Source: Desulfobacula sp.
Lineage (GTDB): Bacteria; Desulfobacterota; Desulfobacteria; Desulfobacterales; Desulfobacteraceae
Length of the DNA stretch: 64,000 bases
Assembly: GCA_018645325.1 (NCBI GenBank)
Contig: JABGOU010000002.1
Span: 1 to 64,000, forward strand
Direction of reading: 5' to 3'
The position numbers and the translations under genes are program-made. Of the stretch, positions 62,582 through 64,000 are shown in pieces. The stretch's first letter is position 1, and each line of letters starts with the position of its first letter. Under the pieces are notes generated by a model, which searched no databases, was not told where the DNA came from, and worked only from the letters and a program-made list of their open reading frames with translations.

Positions 62582-63823
62582 ATGGGAAAAAAAATACATT
62601 ACGGATGGATTATAATTTTCATGGGGTTGGTTACAACTGTTGCAGCCCATGGTTTTGGACGAATGGCCTATACCATTTTACTACCCGCAATGCAGGACGG
62701 ACTTCATTTTGATTACACCCAGCTTGGACTTTTGGGAACGGCAAATTTTATAGGGTATCTATCCATGGCAATTATTGGGGGAGTTCTGGCAGCCCGTTTT
62801 GGCACAAGAACCATTATTTCATCTGCATTGCTTCTTATGGGGATTACCATGATACTGACCGGACTGGCCGAATCATTTGGATTTGCATTTGCCATGCGGC
62901 TATTAACAGGTCTGGGCAATGGATCAGCCTTTGTGCCTGCCATGGCCCTGGGTTCAGCCTGGTTTGCTGTTCAAAAAAGGGGTTTTGCCACGGGGATTGT
63001 TTCCGGCGGGATTGGATTGGGAACTTTTTTATCAGGAATCATTGTGCCCTTTCTTCTGACATCATATGGAGCAGATGGGTGGAGATATTCATGGTACATT
63101 CTGGGAACCATTGTTATGGTTATCGCCGTCATTGTTTTATTATTTTTACGAAACCAGCCCGGGGACAAAGGCTTGCTTCCCGTGGGCCAACAGGAAAAAG
63201 AAGAGACCCAAACCGTCTCTTCAAAGAATAAGGTCTCTTCTCTGGACTGGAAAAAAGTATACCGGATGAAGGGCATGTGGTATTTGGGGATTGTTTATTT
63301 TTTTTATGGCCTGTCCTATATTATTTACATGGTTTTTTTTGCAGCTTACCTGGTAAAGGAAATGGGCCACACAGAGGCATGGGCAGGAGGATTATGGGCC
63401 ACAGTCGGCGGACTAAGCATTTTTTGCGGTGTGCTCTGGGGTAGCATTTCCGACCGGATCGGACGTGGTAAAGGAGCCGCTCTTGCCTATCTTGTCCTTG
63501 GAACATCATATATTGTCTATGCCTTGCTCAAGTTTGATGCAGGGTTTTATTTATCTGCCTTTCTTTTCGGTTTAACAGCATGGAGTATCCCAACCATTAT
63601 GGCAGCTGCAGCAGGCGATTTTGTCGGTCCCAGATTAGCTCCTGCAGGACTGGGCTTTATAACACTTTTCTTTGGCATTGGCCAATCCATTGGTCCTGCT
63701 CTGGGAGGGTATCTTGCGGACGTAAGCCACTCTTTTACCCTTCCCTTTCTTATAGCCGGGGGCATCTCTTTTGTGGGGATGATTTTTTCATTTTATTTAA
63801 AAAAACCCATTGAAAATTTTTAA
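62582..63823 (+). CDS. MFS transporter
   Basis: This 413-residue protein has 12 predicted hydrophobic helices, with the loop 2-3 motif G-G-V-L-A-A-R-F-G-T-R and the equivalent G-S-I-S-D-R-I-G-R-G-K-G in the second half. The G-F-G-R-M-A-Y near the start resembles organic-anion (OFA/YbfB-like) families. It likely imports the substrate or exports a product of the adjacent flavoprotein. GGAGGGCAG precedes the ATG. Confidence 0.9.
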   Translation: MGKKIHYGWIIIFMGLVTTVAAHGFGRMAYTILLPAMQDGLHFDYTQLGLLGTANFIGYLSMAIIGGVLAARFGTRTIISSALLLMGITMILTGLAESFGFAFAMRLLTGLGNGSAFVPAMALGSAWFAVQKRGFATGIVSGGIGLGTFLSGIIVPFLLTSYGADGWRYSWYILGTIVMVIAVIVLLFLRNQPGDKGLLPVGQQEKEETQTVSSKNKVSSLDWKKVYRMKGMWYLGIVYFFYGLSYIIYMVFFAAYLVKEMGHTEAWAGGLWATVGGLSIFCGVLWGSISDRIGRGKGAALAYLVLGTSYIVYALLKFDAGFYLSAFLFGLTAWSIPTIMAAAAGDFVGPRLAPAGLGFITLFFGIGQSIGPALGGYLADVSHSFTLPFLIAGGISFVGMIFSFYLKKPIENF

Positions 63824-63854
63824 TATGAGGGCATCCCCTCTAAAGGAGGATTAC

Positions 63855-64000
63855 ATGGAAGATATTACACGTTGGCAAGCAATCTGTGATCACATTCAAA
63901 AAGATGCCTTTGCCAATTATCTTGGCGCAAAAGTAGAGATCATTCAGCCGGGGCAAAGCCGTGTATCTCTCATAGTTAAAGATCATATGACCAATTTCCA
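63855..64000 (+). CDS. Hotdog-fold thioesterase (PaaI-like), 5' end only
   Basis: The first 48 residues are visible and run off the window end. A strong AAAGGAGGA lies 5-6 bases before the ATG. The sequence F-A-N-Y-L-G-A-K-V-E-I-I-Q-P-G-Q-S-R-V-S-L and D-H-M-T-N-F match the first strand and helix of PaaI-type acyl-CoA thioesterases. It completes a flavoprotein-transporter-thioesterase run, which suggests acyl-CoA or aromatic acid catabolism. Confidence 0.75.
   Translation, partial: MEDITRWQAICDHIQKDAFANYLGAKVEIIQPGQSRVSLIVKDHMTNF

Overview
The window looks like chromosome of a strictly anaerobic, metabolically versatile deltaproteobacterium, most likely a Desulfobacteraceae-type sulfate reducer (Desulfobacula/Desulfobacter-like). 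This is inference from gene content: a eukaryote-type NADP isocitrate dehydrogenase, a TRAP transporter with a TatT subunit, an MttB-family corrinoid methyltransferase, CoA-ester catabolism, quinolinate synthase NadA, fused NfeD/flotillin genes and a selenium-type LysR regulator. Base composition is AT-rich. I see no rRNA, tRNA, CRISPR array, prophage or complete transposase gene.

Layout. 1-7.1 kb: the end of an unknown gene, an Rrf2 regulator, a MOSC / YcaO-TPR / isocitrate dehydrogenase run, a secreted protein, and a MazF/AbrB toxin-antitoxin pair coupled to an unusual class III aminotransferase. 7.2-13 kb: acyl-CoA hydrolase-GNAT fusion, PLP decarboxylase, DUF819 permease, universal stress protein. 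13-17.1 kb: metY-metX-metW-nadA behind a good sigma-70 promoter. 17.1-20.3 kb: TetR regulator, enoyl-CoA hydratase and phenylacetate-CoA-ligase-like enzyme. 20.5-24.1 kb: a CBS-domain gene broken by an in-frame TAG, an SLC13/RCK-C anion transporter and a small exported protein. 24.2-28.8 kb: FecR protein, OmpA lipoprotein and a 1191-residue CHASE2-MBL-cNMP-cNMP protein, the most unusual system here. 28.9-35.7 kb: DUF3795 protein, divergent serine hydroxymethyltransferase, Lrp regulator, non-pyrrolysine MttB homologue, alpha-oxoamine synthase and a SAM methyltransferase. 35.8-43.6 kb: nfeD-nfeD-floA membrane operon and an RND efflux pair. 44-52.7 kb: PPOX protein, UbiX, NtrC-type regulator, archaemetzincin, histidine kinase and a TatT-DctPQM TRAP transporter. 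52.9-59.3 kb: glnE and pstSCAB. 59.6-64 kb: LysR regulator, FAD flavoprotein, MFS transporter and the start of a hotdog thioesterase.

Mobile repeats. Three families of small non-coding dispersed repeats lie between the genes. M1 (about 295 bp, CAGGG ends, three copies at 11.9, 34.4 and 43.7 kb) and M2 (about 135 bp, GTAATT ends, a 21-bp inner inverted repeat, copies at 17.4, 43.9 and 52.8 kb) look like miniature inverted-repeat elements. M2 has 8-bp target duplications at two sites, and one M2 sits inside an M1 copy, so their order of arrival can be read. A third repeat (78 bp, 76/78 identical) occurs at 17.2 and, inverted, at 47.5 kb. Two of these repeats sit directly before regulatory genes and shape their leaders.

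Several starts are placed by ribosome-binding site rather than longest frame; these choices are stated in the entries. Positions and motifs were read by eye; family names come from recognition of motifs, not from searches.
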